64,000 bases of DNA from Daphnia carinata. Lineage: Eukaryota > Arthropoda > Branchiopoda > Diplostraca > Daphniidae. Below the pieces are notes generated by a model. The model made no database searches, was not told the DNA's origin, and saw only the letters and a list, made by a program, of their open reading frames with translations. The stretch spans positions 4,620,424 through 4,684,423 of the forward strand of contig NC_081334.1 of NCBI RefSeq assembly GCF_022539665.2. The letters are read 5' to 3'. Positions 11,260 through 24,289 of this stretch are shown in pieces. Both the position numbers and the translations under genes were made by a program. Position 1 is the stretch's first letter. The number at the start of each line of letters is the position of its first letter.

Positions 11260-13860
11260 TGATACTATGTTGATGTCAATCAACATAAGGAATAATTCAA
11301 ATTCCGACAATAGCGTTCTTTTACGTCAAAAATGCGTTATTGTTTTATCGTAGAACTTGATGGCAAATTACAAGAACATTAAGCGTCAACTCCTTAAGGA
11401 AATGTTTGTTGTAATTTATTGTTTCGCCATCCTAACCGACTCATAAAGAGTGCAGCTATTGATCACAACGAAAAAAAAAATGCGAACCAAGATGGGCAAA
11501 TGACGTATGATAGCTTAGTTAACAGTATGAAGGAAAAAGATTTCAGAAGGAACGCCTCCACCTTTTTAACTGGAAACGGGATTGAAGTGCATCGCAAATA
11601 TGATGTGACGCAACAGACGGAAACAGAAACCTGGCAATTTTTGGAACAAGGGATTTTGATTTGTTTTTTTTTTTTTAAATAATAGCATAATGTTGTCTTT
11701 CTAGTTTCCCCAATATAGTGACGGCTATAAAATACACTTGGAGTGCACTAAGACGCCGGTAACAAAGCATAAAATTTAGCAGTAGAAAAATAAATAAAAT
11801 ATAAATGATGTGAAAATATGGCTGGTTGATGTGATCGTGTATGCTACGTATCTTGTTTACGTAAGCACTTTTGTTGCCCAACGACAGCTAACGTTTTGAA
11901 AGGGTAAAGTTGAGAACATTCTACTATATAGAGCAATGGTAGTTTTGTTTTTCAAACGGACCTAAACATTGTAAACTATTTGAGGCGAATATTTCACCTA
12001 TGAAGTTGACCAATTTGTCTGTGCAACTTTGCATCGAAACAACGATAAGAACAGCTTGCACCATCACGGAAAATGGGAAAAAGATAAGCCAGACAACAAA
12101 ACAAAGCATTGAGCAGTATCTTGCCCAATAAATAGTAATAAAAAAGAAACAAATAAGATAGAATAAAAGAATCATATCGGTTAGCCGACAGATAATTGGC
12201 CTAACAATGTTGAAACTATTTCGCTAGATGTTCTCCACTCGAACAAATTTCAGTTTCTTTCAAATGGCAAAGTATTTTCAAAAGTAAATTGTTGGCTTCT
12301 GCGAAAACCCCAAACGCAAATGGTGCTAATTAGCAGATTGCTTTGAAGTAACTGATCTCGAAATAAAAAGGAATCGTAAAAAAAGGGAATACGTAAACGA
12401 AAAACAATAGGTTGGTACCAATTCCTTCCAAAATATGTTTTCCCAATCCAATCCCTAGCAACCCGTCAATATGGAAGAGAAAACAATGAATTTTGAATAG
12501 CCTTGGATGAGTTCATGCGAAAAATCGAACAAAAGTCAATACTCTATTCAGCTATCTGAACGTACTAGGAGAAAAGTTGACAAAAAAGCGAAAACAACTT
12601 GAAATTCCCGTTAGAGAAAATTAAATCAAAATCTGACGATGCGTAAGAGCACAGCCGGTGTTTCAGCTGACACCATGATCAGTGCACCTAACCTCCAAAA
12701 AAAGCAAATCTGTTCAAGTTGGTATTCTTGCAAAAACGCAAGAGCAAAACAAGCCTAGCCTGAAACATGTTCATGGCAGTAGACAAACAGAAAAGACCAG
12801 ACGCTAAGAAGAACTTAGTATAGTCTCGCTGATACGACTTCGATCCATCATGCAATCAACAAAGCCAATCGAAACAGTTTGTGTGTGAAAAAGAATCACA
12901 AGTAGTATTAGATAGAGGGTGAGTTGCCTACCTTAAGATTCTCATAGCTCTGCTCCACAGATATTGTTGTGTGTGTGTGCAGGTGTCAATGAAACGTATC
13001 CCTCCAATTCAATCCTGAGAAGAATTCAACGAACGAAAGGTGTCCTCTCCTAACACCCATTCAAGTCAGCAAGTGCCAGCTTCATATCCCCATCTGTTCT
13101 AGGCTGCACCAACCAAGCAACTAGAAACGAAGCAGAAGCTTGATTTATTACAGAATAGACCATAGCTTTGGTATTGACTTATTGCCTATGTTACACCGTT
13201 ACTATGTCCAACTACATAGAACCAGAATAAAGAAAAACAGTAGAGAGATGTATAACACCATAAAACACCATAACGAAAATGTGGAAATACCTGGTAATGC
13301 TTTGATGGGATTGTCCGAGTTGGTTTGTTTCCATTTCACAAAAGTTCATGACAAAGGAACAATTGAAACAAAGTTGGATTTTCTTTCATATTGCTTCTGG
13401 TTATGATATCTGTAATTGACAAGTGTCTCCATTAGATTTCAAAGTCTTGCATGACAAAGTTCATGAAAAGTCTGACAGACAATTGCTTAATTTAAAATTG
13501 CACATGTACTAAATAAAAATATGCTCACTTACACACACAGACGCATCTAGGTGCCATTTCAATAACAGCCAATTCGGGCATGAAGCTCAGCAACTGAGTA
13601 ATTTTCGGAACATCTATATACCATTTCATTTATCATTTTTTTGTTGAAATGTAGTCTAATCATCAACCTTGTTCAGTATAGTTGACCTGCCGTTTGAAGA
13701 AGTGCTTCAGTTCAACATGTTTTCTTCAGTAGGCGCCTTAACGTTAATGCCACATCTGGCCACATGGAGTAGTTTGGCGCTGTGACAAGTAACAGCATCT
13801 AGTGGTCACATTTGAATCGCAGTGAAAAAAGTTAAGTCACGTGACCTGAACAAGTTGGAT
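11260..13860. repeat. Cassette downstream unit 2 (decayed)
   Basis: Homologous to the other units that follow KAC genes. It contains the ankyrin-tail relic (listed separately). It also carries the minus-strand exon-like sequence near 12,940-13,120, here with several in-frame stops, and the terminal conserved block near 13,740-13,830. A CA/GT-rich patch lies near 12,965. No intact gene is seen. Confidence 0.65.
11419..11685 (+). pseudogene. Decayed ankyrin-tail exon
   Basis: An 87-codon open frame has a segment RRNASTFLTGNGIEVHRKYD that resembles the KAC ankyrin tail (SNVLKFLIRHGIRVHLDN in KAC-2). There is no splice context linking it to KAC-2, which ends at 11,259. Related relics, more decayed, are at about 3,040-3,200 and 45,720-45,930. 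It is probably a remnant of an older duplicated KAC 3' end; a short separate gene is less likely. Confidence 0.35.
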
Positions 13861-14640
13861 GGCCAACATTGGATTATTAATCACGAAAGTAGAGCAACAT
13901 GTGTGTAAGAATCCCACTCTACGCCATAAAAAAAAAAGCCAAAACGAAACGAGCATATCGCTAAGCACATTGCCTATCTAAACGAACATACGGAATGAAA
14001 AAAAACTTTTGATTGACGACATTCAATACTGCACAAACTTTCTTGACATGCATTTGCATAGTTTTGATCCCTTTAGATGCCAAGAATTTAGAACTCCAAG
14101 GATTCAGTGATTCAGTTTGCTAGCATGAGATAAATGTTCACTTTTCATCTACCAGATGCCAGCCTGTGCAAACCTTACCACTTAGATGGCTGTTTCTTAC
14201 GCTGTCCTGCCGATGTATCGTACGTATTATTTGGCCTTTGCGTTTGCAAGTATCTGGTTACCTCTTCGTTTGCTGGTTTCAAGAACAGTTATTGATTAAT
14301 TTTTGTATTATTGAATATGATATAATTAATTACTCAATACCTGTATAACGTTAACCATACACAATTTTCGTGAACGATCATTATTTTTTAAAACGTTAAC
14401 ACAAACTAAAAATCTTACCTTGAAAGATTGAGCTACCTCCTATGATGCCAGATTGTTTTTATTTCGTTTTTTTTCTTCTCTCTTTTGTTTTTTTCCTTGG
14501 CCTAGGTTTTTCACAATACTCGGAGAACTTGTATCAACTTAGCAGCATCTTGTATCAGCCTATGCATTTTCACAACCAGTCAGCCATCTATGAATTAAGT
14601 TCCATGCTTCACAAATGGGTAAATTGGTACTAATAATGTC
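13861..14640. other. Spacer duplicate, no gene seen
   Basis: This block matches 36,840-37,490, the spacer before HEPN-C, including the shared words TACTCAATACCTGTATAACG and the T-rich tract at 14,455-14,500. No HEPN gene follows here. Sequence similar to its right part reappears at 29,680-29,850 before HEPN-B, so it marks the left border of foreign sequence inside the cassette array. Confidence 0.5.
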
Positions 14641-15690
14641 TTAAATGCATACTTAAGGTTCTAAGGTGCGTGTGACTTATTCTTGTAGGTTGCATCGCAT
14701 ATAATTCAGGTGGTCCATGCTATACAGTTAGCGGTTTTATCTCTTCGTATCTGTGGCATCCAGCCATTTGAGATGCAAAGCTGTTGGCTGATGATAAATT
14801 TCATTCAGTAGAAAGTACTGGATGATAAAAGTTCATTTGAAGGTGATTTGGCTAAGATTAATAAGTTTGGATACTCTTGTCTTAACTGCCATCCTTCAGG
14901 TCGTAAGTTGTACTTAAATTGTTTTTACAAGTTGTCACTTATAAATCTTGTTTTCCATGCTGTATCATTTGTAGTTGTACCTAATGGTATTAGTCGCATT
15001 CAGCTGCTGGAGAAGGTGACACTGTTCAGTTCCGATGAAGTTCGTCAAGTAGAAAGTATGGATGATGGAAGTGCATTTTGGAGGCTCAAGCTACACACTT
15101 GTAACAACACATCAAAAATACAATTGGAAGGCAAAGGTGAGATAGTAAATCTTTCAGCATGGGGTAAGCAAAAATTATTTGGCTAATTACCATGCAAAAA
15201 GAGGAATAGTAAAATTAGCCCAATTGCCTTAGCGTGTTTTATCTAACTATTTGCTTGAATTGATTTTAGGTCATCCAGTGTTCCAGAGAATAATGTATAG
15301 AGATGTTCTAGAAATAAATACTGCAGTGTCCAGTGAAGAGTAAAATTGGTGGCAACACATCTACAACAGGTATACTCATTCCAATCAAAGATTTCAGTAG
15401 ACATGATCTGAAGAAAAGTGATATCTTTATTTTGCTATAACACATTCAGGAAAGGGCCTTGCCTAGATGAAGGAATAAGAAATGAAAAGGGTTGCTTTTG
15501 AAAAGCTTGTTCTTCAGTTCAAGGTATTTTGTCATGGTTTTATATCTATATATTTAATTATTTTTTCGTAATGTTTTTTCTTTTGCATGTTCTCCTCAAA
15601 CCTCTCCAACTCAAACAGGAACTGTTTGAGTGAGTGATGTGATAACACATCAAAAACGTAATTGGGAGGCAAAGGTGAGATAGGAAAACC
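14641..15690 (+). other. Unassigned exon-like fragments
   Basis: An open stretch at about 14,970-15,165 (RIQLLEKVTLFSS, RLKLHTCNNTSKIQLEGKG) is flanked by acceptor- and donor-like signals. Part of it recurs at 15,640-15,710 with a stop. I do not recognise the product. The position next to vasa-like debris suggests fragments of the same rearranged locus. Confidence 0.3.
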
Positions 15691-15699
15691 TTCAGCATA

Positions 15700-17177
<1,478 letters not shown>

Positions 17178-17349
17178 TCTTTGACGAACTAAAAGATGGT
17201 GGATACTTGAATACAGAAAGGAATCATTTTGTTTAAGGAAGCAGTTCAATAAAATATTTATATTATGCTTTTCTGCTGTTCATCCGATTTTTTTTTTTAC
17301 TGTATTACATACCTACATAGGTATCAAAATTTCTTACTATATATGTAAG

Positions 17350-17665
17350 GACAGTTATGGAACAACGGTAGCATGCTGTCCTACAGTGCGAAAGGTCTGT
17401 GGTTCGAATCCCAGAATGGTTAATATTGCTTGGGGTGGTCGTCCCCAGAAAAATCTGGAACGCTGGCGTGGTCGTCCCAGAAGAAATCTGGGACGCTGTC
17501 GATCGTCGAGAAGAAAGAATTTTTCCTTTTTTTGCCATTTTTCGTTATTTCGACAAATAAAAGTGTGCTTTGAAGAAAAAAAACGTGCCTGGCGTGTCCG
17601 AGTATTGAACCCTTGACCTTCGGCTTCTAATGCCTACGCTCTACCACTGAGCTATTTCACATATT
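17350..17665. mobile_element. Twin tRNA-like element, copy A
   Basis: The left end reads as a tRNA-like sequence on plus: box A-like TGGAACAACGG and a perfect box B GGTTCGAATCC at about 17,401. The right end reads as a tRNA-like sequence on minus (box A TAGCTCAGTGG near 17,650) with an anticodon-stem-like hairpin TAGGC/GCC and a weak box B. The two face each other across about 200 bases. The same arrangement occurs at 23,318-23,620 and 54,090-54,410. It is likely a tRNA-derived short repeat, not functional tRNA genes, since acceptor stems do not pair properly. Confidence 0.6.
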
Positions 17666-17739
17666 TAAATACTACTATTTTTTATAGTAACTTTAGGAAT
17701 GCGGTTTGAACTTATAAAAAAAAAAACAAGCCTCCTTTT

Positions 17740-19500
17740 CGTTTCCTGACCATCTACTGGCTCAGAACATCGAATCCAAGACCCAGGTCAGGAAAATGAA
17801 CGCTTACCTTTCTTTGCCTGTACCAATGTTCAGGCAACGGCTAGTCCAAGGCAAAAAAGATACCTATCTGATTTGAAAATTTAATTAAATATCAAAACCC
17901 CCGCAAATTCCAACAGGATATTAAACAACACTCACAACTTTTCTGGTAAAACATTTTTTTTTTAAATTTTATCTTTTCTATTCCTCAAAAATAAGCTTAT
18001 TGGTATTTGCAACAATGCAAATGATCTTCGCATACTATTGTTTTTCGTCACTTAGCATTTGTCAAATTCATTAAAGTTAACGTTACATTTTACCTTAAAG
18101 CATTTTCTCTAATGTTATTATTATTCTGCCCATTCTGTAAGAAGAAACCCTTGCAATAAATACCAAAACTCCAACATACCTATTCCAGATTAGATTGTGA
18201 TTCCGTGTATTACTGCTCCCGAGATCATCAGAAAGCTGACTGGGCAAATCGCAAGACACTGTGTTCCACCGTTCAAGGTTTGTGACATACTGCCAAGTTT
18301 TCACGCGTGCTATTTCAAACTGTGTTTTCATTTTTTTAACGTCATACAAGATAGTGAAAAATTTAATTAATTAGATTGAAGAATCAGAAGATGAAGGTCG
18401 TTATTTGGTTGCTAAGCGTTCCATTAAGCCGGGGAAATCATCCTACAGGAACCGGCGCTAGTACTTGGACCAAAGCTTCAATCCTCGCCTCTTTGTCTCG
18501 GTTGTTCATGGCGCTAGGACTAGGAGTGGAAAGCCAAACGCAATAGCAGAAGAAATTGGTTTTCTTGGCCATGCCGCCATGCTTGCTATTAACTTGTGCC
18601 ATGCCGTCAACTCTTATTAATTAAGAAGTGTAGTTGATCACTTTGACATTAAACTGAACATTTAGCAGCATACAGTTTATTGCATAGGCAATAATCAGAA
18701 GATCTACGCATGTATCAAAGGATTCGATAATGCTTGCTACAAAAACACAAGTGAACACCCAAAAAGAGGTATGATTATTATAGTTTCGTTGGTGAATGGC
18801 GAATTTTTCAAATGAAAATTACTGGCTTCAGTAATAACATCAAATATTTTTCCAATCAAGTTCCTATTTTTTAATATTTTGGAAATTATTCCTACCAATA
18901 ATGAATCCCTGGCTAATGGCCCACAAAGGCATTCGTAGCAAAACCATTAGAGGACGATGAGCATGATTTCATAGTTATGATTAGTTCATAATGCCACAGA
19001 GAGGTTAAATATACATAGGTAAATTGCATAGATATGGTTCTTATCATTTTCGTGTTAAAGACAATAGAAATCTGAATATTTTTGTGAAAAATACCGAATG
19101 GGAATTTGTCAAGCCATGCTTGAGAAATTTCCGCAAGGAATAAGACTAATGGTATGACTTTTTATCCTTTGCAGTAGGATTCCCTCTTCAATGGTGCAAA
19201 CAAATGAAAATATTTGTGACATGGGACGTTTGGTGCAAGACACCTATTGGAGTGCTGATCTTAAGCAGCATTACTCTCTCGGTTATAGCTTTGGTTTTCC
19301 TTTTCGAAAATTTCGAAAATGCCATTTTGTGTAATGAGGCCAAGTGACTTTTTTGACAGGTAAGCATTAGGCAGTCGGTTTGGTTTGAATTCATTTTATT
19401 TTCTAATGGTTATACGATACATGTGTGACATAGAACAATCCAGCTATTCCGTTGACATACTTTTTGCTTAACCATCATGATGCATTTTCTTTGTTTTTTT
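17740..19500. other. No clear gene; short coding-like patch at 18,376-18,600
   Basis: 17,740-17,850 is repeat sequence shared, inverted, with 53,930-54,060 (CCTGACCATC, CCAAGACCCAGG). At 18,376-18,600 the plus strand reads like coding sequence (EGRYLVAKRSIKPGKSSYRN) interrupted by a TAG; I cannot name it. The rest shows nothing. Confidence 0.3.
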
Positions 19501-19514
19501 GTTTGTTTTTAACT

Positions 19515-20115
19515 TCAAGGTCTAACAATTTTTAATTGAATCAGTCTGTCTATGAAGAGGTCGCCAAATTTGAAAAAATCCAAATTGTCATTATTGTGGA
19601 ATCCTTGACTGGCCTGACAGTAAGTTTCTGCCACTTTCTCTACATCTTTATAGTAAATTGATGGATATTCGTTCTCCAAAGATAGGCGATAAGGGCGGTC
19701 GACGTGTTTGTGTGAACTGTGAGGCATCGGACTATGATCCAACTGGGGGTAAGGCGACGGTAACTTGTCGTAGATTTCTCCGGTTTCGTATGTACTAGGA
19801 TATACGGATGCAGGAGGGTCGTAAGTTGGAAGTCTTTGGAGGAGTGAAGGGCGTTTGTGGATGAACGGGAAAATGGTTGGCCGCTTGTTGGTTGTAATCC
19901 GACGTTGGTTTGTATTTTATTTTCAATGGTTCATACTCACCGTTTAGTTGCTGATAATTGTAAAATCCATCACGTTCCTTTAACAGATTCCTTGGCTCAT
20001 TTGCTTTTCCTGGTGCGAGTCTTTGGACTGCCGTACTGCTTTTCGCTTTTATTTGATGGTTATCAAGTCCAACAACTGCCGTGGCCAAAAGAACGAGAAG
20101 GATTGAATCGACACA
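19515..20115 (-). CDS. Small secreted protein, unrecognised, with a frame change
   Basis: Reading on minus from an acceptor (ACGCAG) at 20,116, the frame opens with a hydrophobic signal-like run (SILLVLLATAVVGLDN). A polar, Tyr/Pro-rich chain follows (NYQQLNGEYEPLKIKYKP). Near 19,830 a one-base frame change is needed to continue into LPTYDPPASVYPSTYETG and the terminal part ending in a stop at 19,515. A first exon with the start codon is not identified. Composition resembles secreted arthropod cuticle or peptide-precursor proteins, but I cannot assign a family. The frame change may be a genuine mutation or an assembly indel. Confidence 0.4.
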
Positions 20116-20488
20116 CTGCGTAATACGTTAGTATACAAATATTTATTCATTGTTTTCTAAAGTTTCTTAGAGCTTTTGCTTTATACTATTTATTCCGAAG
20201 ACTTCGCGTTTCATGCGGTCCAAATACGTCGATTGTCTACCCCGTTCCAGTACGTGCACGTCGGAGCTGTGTTCGAGTGCAACTTTGATTAATCAGCAGC
20301 AGACTGACAGGATTTATATTCGGTCTAGGTAGTTGCCTCGTTTTCAAAAGTCATTGCCCCATATAGAACGTTTTCTCTGGGACGTGTTTCTTACGATCTC
20401 GCGGTGGATCAGCCTTGGTTTTCCTTGCTCCGTAAGGCTTCTTGAGTGGTTTCATCTTTGATTATCATTTCTATTTATTAAATTTTTT

Positions 20489-20821
20489 TTAATGCTTTGC
20501 TGCAAGAATCAGGCTTCCGTTCATGATGGCTACCCTGGTTAGTCCTGCCAAAAGAAAAGGAAATGAAGGTTGAAAATTCAACAGAAACAGAAAACCATAT
20601 GCAGAACATGTTAATTCGAAAGAATTAACAAAAAGTAAGCAACTGGAAGCAATTTTCTGTATACAAGTCCTGGATTTCCCTTGCGTACTGAAAGCAAAGG
20701 GGAAAGGAGATTCACCTGAAACGTAATCCAAGTTCTTTTTCCGGGCAACCGGAACTGTTAATTTAAATGTGGAAGCTTTATTGTCATCATTCCATGAGCC
20801 AAGGTATCTCGTTTTTGACAT
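20489..20821 (-). CDS. Predicted 53-aa protein, two exons, unrecognised
   Basis: The ATG at 20821 opens MSKTRYLGSWNDDNK. A consensus donor (TTTCAG|GTGAAT) ends exon 1 at 20716, and a pyrimidine-rich acceptor (TTTTGGCAG) starts exon 2 at 20544. The spliced frame ends with SLILAAKH and TAA, giving 53 aa. The C-terminal half is hydrophobic. The splice signals and clean phase support a real gene, but I do not recognise it. A further short open frame just downstream (about 20,355-20,455, starting MKPLKKPYGARK) is not joined. Confidence 0.4.
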   Translation of the reverse strand: MSKTRYLGSWNDDNKASTFKLTVPVARKKNLDYVSGESPFPFAFSTQGKSRTCIQKIASSCLLFVNSFELTCSAYGFLFLLNFQPSFPFLLAGLTRVAIMNGSLILAAKH

Positions 20822-20829
20822 TCCACTTT

Positions 20830-22430
20830 AATTACAATTAAACTTTTTTCAAAATTGTGATCTAGTTTTAAATGTGCTTTGCTATCAATTCCAGTGTCTC
20901 AAGTAAGATGTTTAAGGTAAAGTTTGCCTCGTATGATTCGTCCATGTCCATACTAACCCGAAACCCTGAAGCTTAACTAGGAAACGAGATCAAATGAAAG
21001 GAAGTATTTATCTTCTTTTAAAACAACGGTCTACCCAGCTGCGAGCAACCGCATGTTTTCTACAATCATAGCGATGTTATTATCAGAAAGAGACAAAGCC
21101 CAACACCCAGTAAAGGCGCATAAAAAAAGCCTGCAAAACTTGGATGTCATGCAGGTAAGAAACAGGTATTTAACACGTACCGCTCTTTGATTTGAACCGT
21201 ATTTAAGTTCTGCGAAGCTCTTGATTAGTTCATTTTTCTTTTTTAATTTGAACTTTCAAGGTGATTAGACGAAGATAGCGCTCGCACATGTAGATCCAAA
21301 GCATTCTAACATCCAGGCATTTAGCTTACGCAGTTTGTCATCTGTAATCCATTTAGTAGTAAATTTAACCCGTTAAGTATGTATTCCGCACAACTAAAAG
21401 ACAATTTTTCTTTTCCCGAACAGTTTTTATCAACACTCTTCGAGTGGGCGGGCTTCTATCATCTCGTGACCGAAGATCTGACACACAGCAGGAAGATTTG
21501 GAAACATTGTACTTTGTAATTACATTTTGGTTAAAAACAAGAAAACTAGATGGCGCTAGTGCATCTTTGTATTTCGTTTGCGTTGATGTGTAACCTGGTG
21601 TGACAAGTGAAATCTGTGTTGGAAAGTTATTGTTAAAAATGTTATATTATAATGAAGAGTTATATTAAAGTGGCTACTATTAAGTGCTTTCACCACTGTG
21701 TAAGTTTTGGAAGTGAAGCAAATCAAATGGATAATGGTTTGTGTAACGATTAAAACTTGTCATCAGCTTTGCAAGATGCCAAATACAAACAATCATAGAT
21801 TGCACTGTTAGCAACCTGTGACCTTAGCATTCCATCTTGCTGTTCTGTTGCACTTTGAAAGGTATATGACTCATAATTTGCCATTTGTATACAAATTGGC
21901 ATGTTTCTGCCTTTAAGATCTAGATCGGGAAAACTCACAACGCAGGAGATACCAACTTTGAAGGAAGGTCACCAACAATGTGAATTCTTTGGATGGAACA
22001 TCACTATCTCCTTCTACTACTCTTTACCCAGTCACCATCAAAGTCAGTTTTAATTGGATGCAAACAAGTGCAGCAAACTCCTATGTTTTCGGTGAACTAT
22101 AAACTATCATGAGCCAACAAACATAGACGGGGATCTCAAAACCATTTCCTTTTGGTATTTAAAGCTTTTTGCTTGTCTAGTCTTATTTTTACTCAAATTT
22201 AATATCCCATCATAGGACTGCCAAGTCTTCATCTTTTTCAGCAAAATATCTGGCCCTACAATTTTGTCAGTCTTCAGACAACAAACGTAAATAAAATTCT
22301 TTCTATTACATCAGTAATATTATTCCACATGTAGTGACACATTTTCTTCTAATTTATCATTTAGAATCATGCCATCTTCATTTTTGTGGCCCACGCAAAA
22401 TTTAAAATCAACATTGTAAGTTTTGCTGCT
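20830..22430. other. Gene-poor stretch, nothing identified
   Basis: No supported gene. One short open frame (21,750-21,938, minus) lacks start and splice support. A CTAGATGGCGCTAG word occurs at about 21,547, discussed with the 49.6 kb minisatellite. Confidence 0.4.
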
Positions 22431-22479
22431 TCTTCGCTTCATCATCCGTCTTCACCCCGTCGTTGCATCGTCCGTCACC

Positions 22480-22670
22480 CCATTTACGCCTTGCCCGTCG
22501 CCCCGTCATCACTTCGCCCGTCGACCCGCCATCGCCTCGCCCGTCGCCCCGTCATCACTTCGCCCGTCGCCCCGCCATCGCCTCGCCCGTCGCCCCGTCA
22601 TCGCCTCGCCCGTCGCCCCGTCATCGCCTCGCCCATCGCCGTGTCATCGCCTCGTGGTCGCCTCGTGGTA
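22480..22670. repeat. GC-rich minisatellite
   Basis: Tandem copies of a roughly 23-base unit (CGCCCGTCGCCCCGTCATCG and variants) run here in an otherwise AT-rich region. All three forward frames are open, which explains the overlapping Arg/Pro-rich open frames; none is likely a gene. A short related patch is at 53,325-53,385. Confidence 0.8.
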
Positions 22671-22704
22671 TCGTTTTGTTTTTGTTTTGTATTATGTATG
22701 TTAA

Positions 22705-23031
22705 CTAACCCATTGGCTGCCACCCACCCTTTTTGATCCCCTTTTTTTTTTAGCGTGACAGGGACGGGCCGCGCTGTTCTGCTCCATGGTCTATTTGCCA
22801 TGGGGTGGAGCAGCGCCACTGCCCAAGATTGGCCGAATGGCCCACAGGCAACGCACCGTTAGGGAATCCCTTTATCGAGACGGCGATGTAGACCGGGGGT
22901 GTGCGTTCCCAAAAAGGTCTCATCGCCGTGTCAGCCCGGACTTGTCCTATGGCAAGTCCCTTTGGCCGCTATCCGTATGATAGCGGTAGTAGCGACTGTA
23001 GGTAAGGGTGGCGTGGCAGCCAATGGGTTAG
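22705..23031. mobile_element. Small terminal-inverted-repeat (MITE-like) element
   Basis: Perfect 19-base inverted termini: CTAACCCATTGGCTGCCAC at 22,705-22,723 and its reverse complement at 23,013-23,031. The 327-base element has no coding capacity and contains internal hairpins (CTGCTCCATGG opposite CCATGGGGTGGAGCAG). TTAA lies directly before the left end and two bases beyond the right end, so a TTAA target site is possible but not exact. Confidence 0.7.
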
Positions 23032-23164
23032 TTTTAAGTGTATGTGTGTATGTATTTTGTATTGTATGTGCAATATGTATAGTGGTGGATTTGAGGGTGG
23101 AAGGAGGGACAATAAAAAAAATTTTAAATTTACTTTCGTATTTATTTATTTTGATACATATTGG

Positions 23165-23230
23165 ATGATGTGGGGATCGAACCCAAGAAATCTAGCGTGC
23201 CAATCACGTGCTTTACCTGTAACCTAATCA
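23165..23230 (-). repeat. tRNA-like fragment
   Basis: On minus, GGTAAAGCACGTGATTGGCA is followed by a box B-like GGGTTCGATCCCC at about 23,173-23,185. It looks like a tRNA-derived SINE piece; the 5' half is poor. Confidence 0.4.
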
Positions 23231-23317
23231 CGAGTTATTTCCAGTTAATAGTCTTCCCTTAATAGCTTTGTATGCAGTTCATTTTAAAATAGCCATCAAA
23301 ATTTAATGCTTAGTATG

Positions 23318-23620
23318 TAAGGACAGCCATGGCGCAGAGGTAGCGTGATGTGCTGGAATGCGAAAGGTCTGTGGTTCGATTCCCAGACCGGATGCTATTG
23401 CTTCACCGCCTTCGAGCTGTCGAGGAATTCTCCTGGCCAGAATAAAATCTGGGCAGAAGGCATCGGATGGTCGAGAGAAATGAATTTTTGCGATTTTTCG
23501 TTATTTCGACATTTAATTGGGAATTTTTAAAAATTGTATGTGTGGAGTGTCTGGGTATTGAACCTTGGTCCTTCGGCTTCTGAAGCCGATGCTCTTCCAC
23601 TGAGCTATTTCACATATTTA
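23318..23620. mobile_element. Twin tRNA-like element, copy B
   Basis: Plus-strand left unit has box A TGGCGCAGAGG and box B GGTTCGATTCC, both matching consensus. The minus-strand right unit has box A TAGCTCAGTGG and a perfect five-pair anticodon-stem-like hairpin (TCGGC/GCCGA). Extra repeat sequence follows to about 23,860, and another box B (GGTTCGATTCC on minus) sits near 24,010. The middle differs substantially from copies A and C. Confidence 0.6.
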
Positions 23621-24289
23621 AATACTACTATTACTATTAGTGATTTTAGGAATGGCCTCTGGACTTGGAAAAGAACGACGAACACCTACTTTCGATCTCC
23701 TGAGCCAGTGGTCAGGCAACGGCTTGGCTGCCTCGAAAAATCGAAGCCATGAGACCACTTGCCTTTTCGAATACCAGACAACGGCTTGGCGGGCTTGGAA
23801 AATCGAAGACAGGAGTCAGGCCACTTGCCTTTCCGAAGACCAATACCTCATACAGCAGAAAACCTTTTTTTTTTCAGACAGGTGTTTTATCATTTTGCCG
23901 TCAGCTGAACGTCAAACTCAGTGAGAGCGAAATGCGGACTTGGAAATATTTCTGAAACACCTTTTTTCATGCCCCTTTGGCCATAACAACATTTCAGTCA
24001 CATGCTGGGAATCGAACCACAGCCTTTTGGCTTCCTTTGCAGATATTTTACTGGTTTTACTTCCACTACGTATATGAAAGTAACCACCATTTTTTTTTTG
24101 TGATTTTGAACAACGTGTCAACAATTGCGTAAATATTCTGTTGACAGTGCCAAATTTGGAATAAAATTTGGATCTGTAATCAGGATATTTTCGACTAAAA
24201 GTTCTTAGTTATTTAGCATCAAAATATATTTTTTTAGATAGTTTACGAGGAGCCAAACAGTAATACAAAAATTTTAAGAAAATGAATCT

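Noticed and set aside
13140-13406. Plus-strand open frames of about 90 codons in the cassette downstream units (also at 47,366-47,641)
   Set aside because: Open length differs between the four copies and there is no similarity to known proteins; the opposite strand has better splice signals.
14442-14633. Hydrophobic open frame starting MMPDCFYFVFF, repeated at 37,368
   Set aside because: It is produced by a T-rich tract in the spacer; frames diverge after the tract and the copies at 5,277 and 29,800 are not maintained.
22386-22736. Three overlapping Arg/Pro-rich open frames on plus
   Set aside because: All three frames are open across a GC-rich minisatellite, so openness is not evidence of coding.
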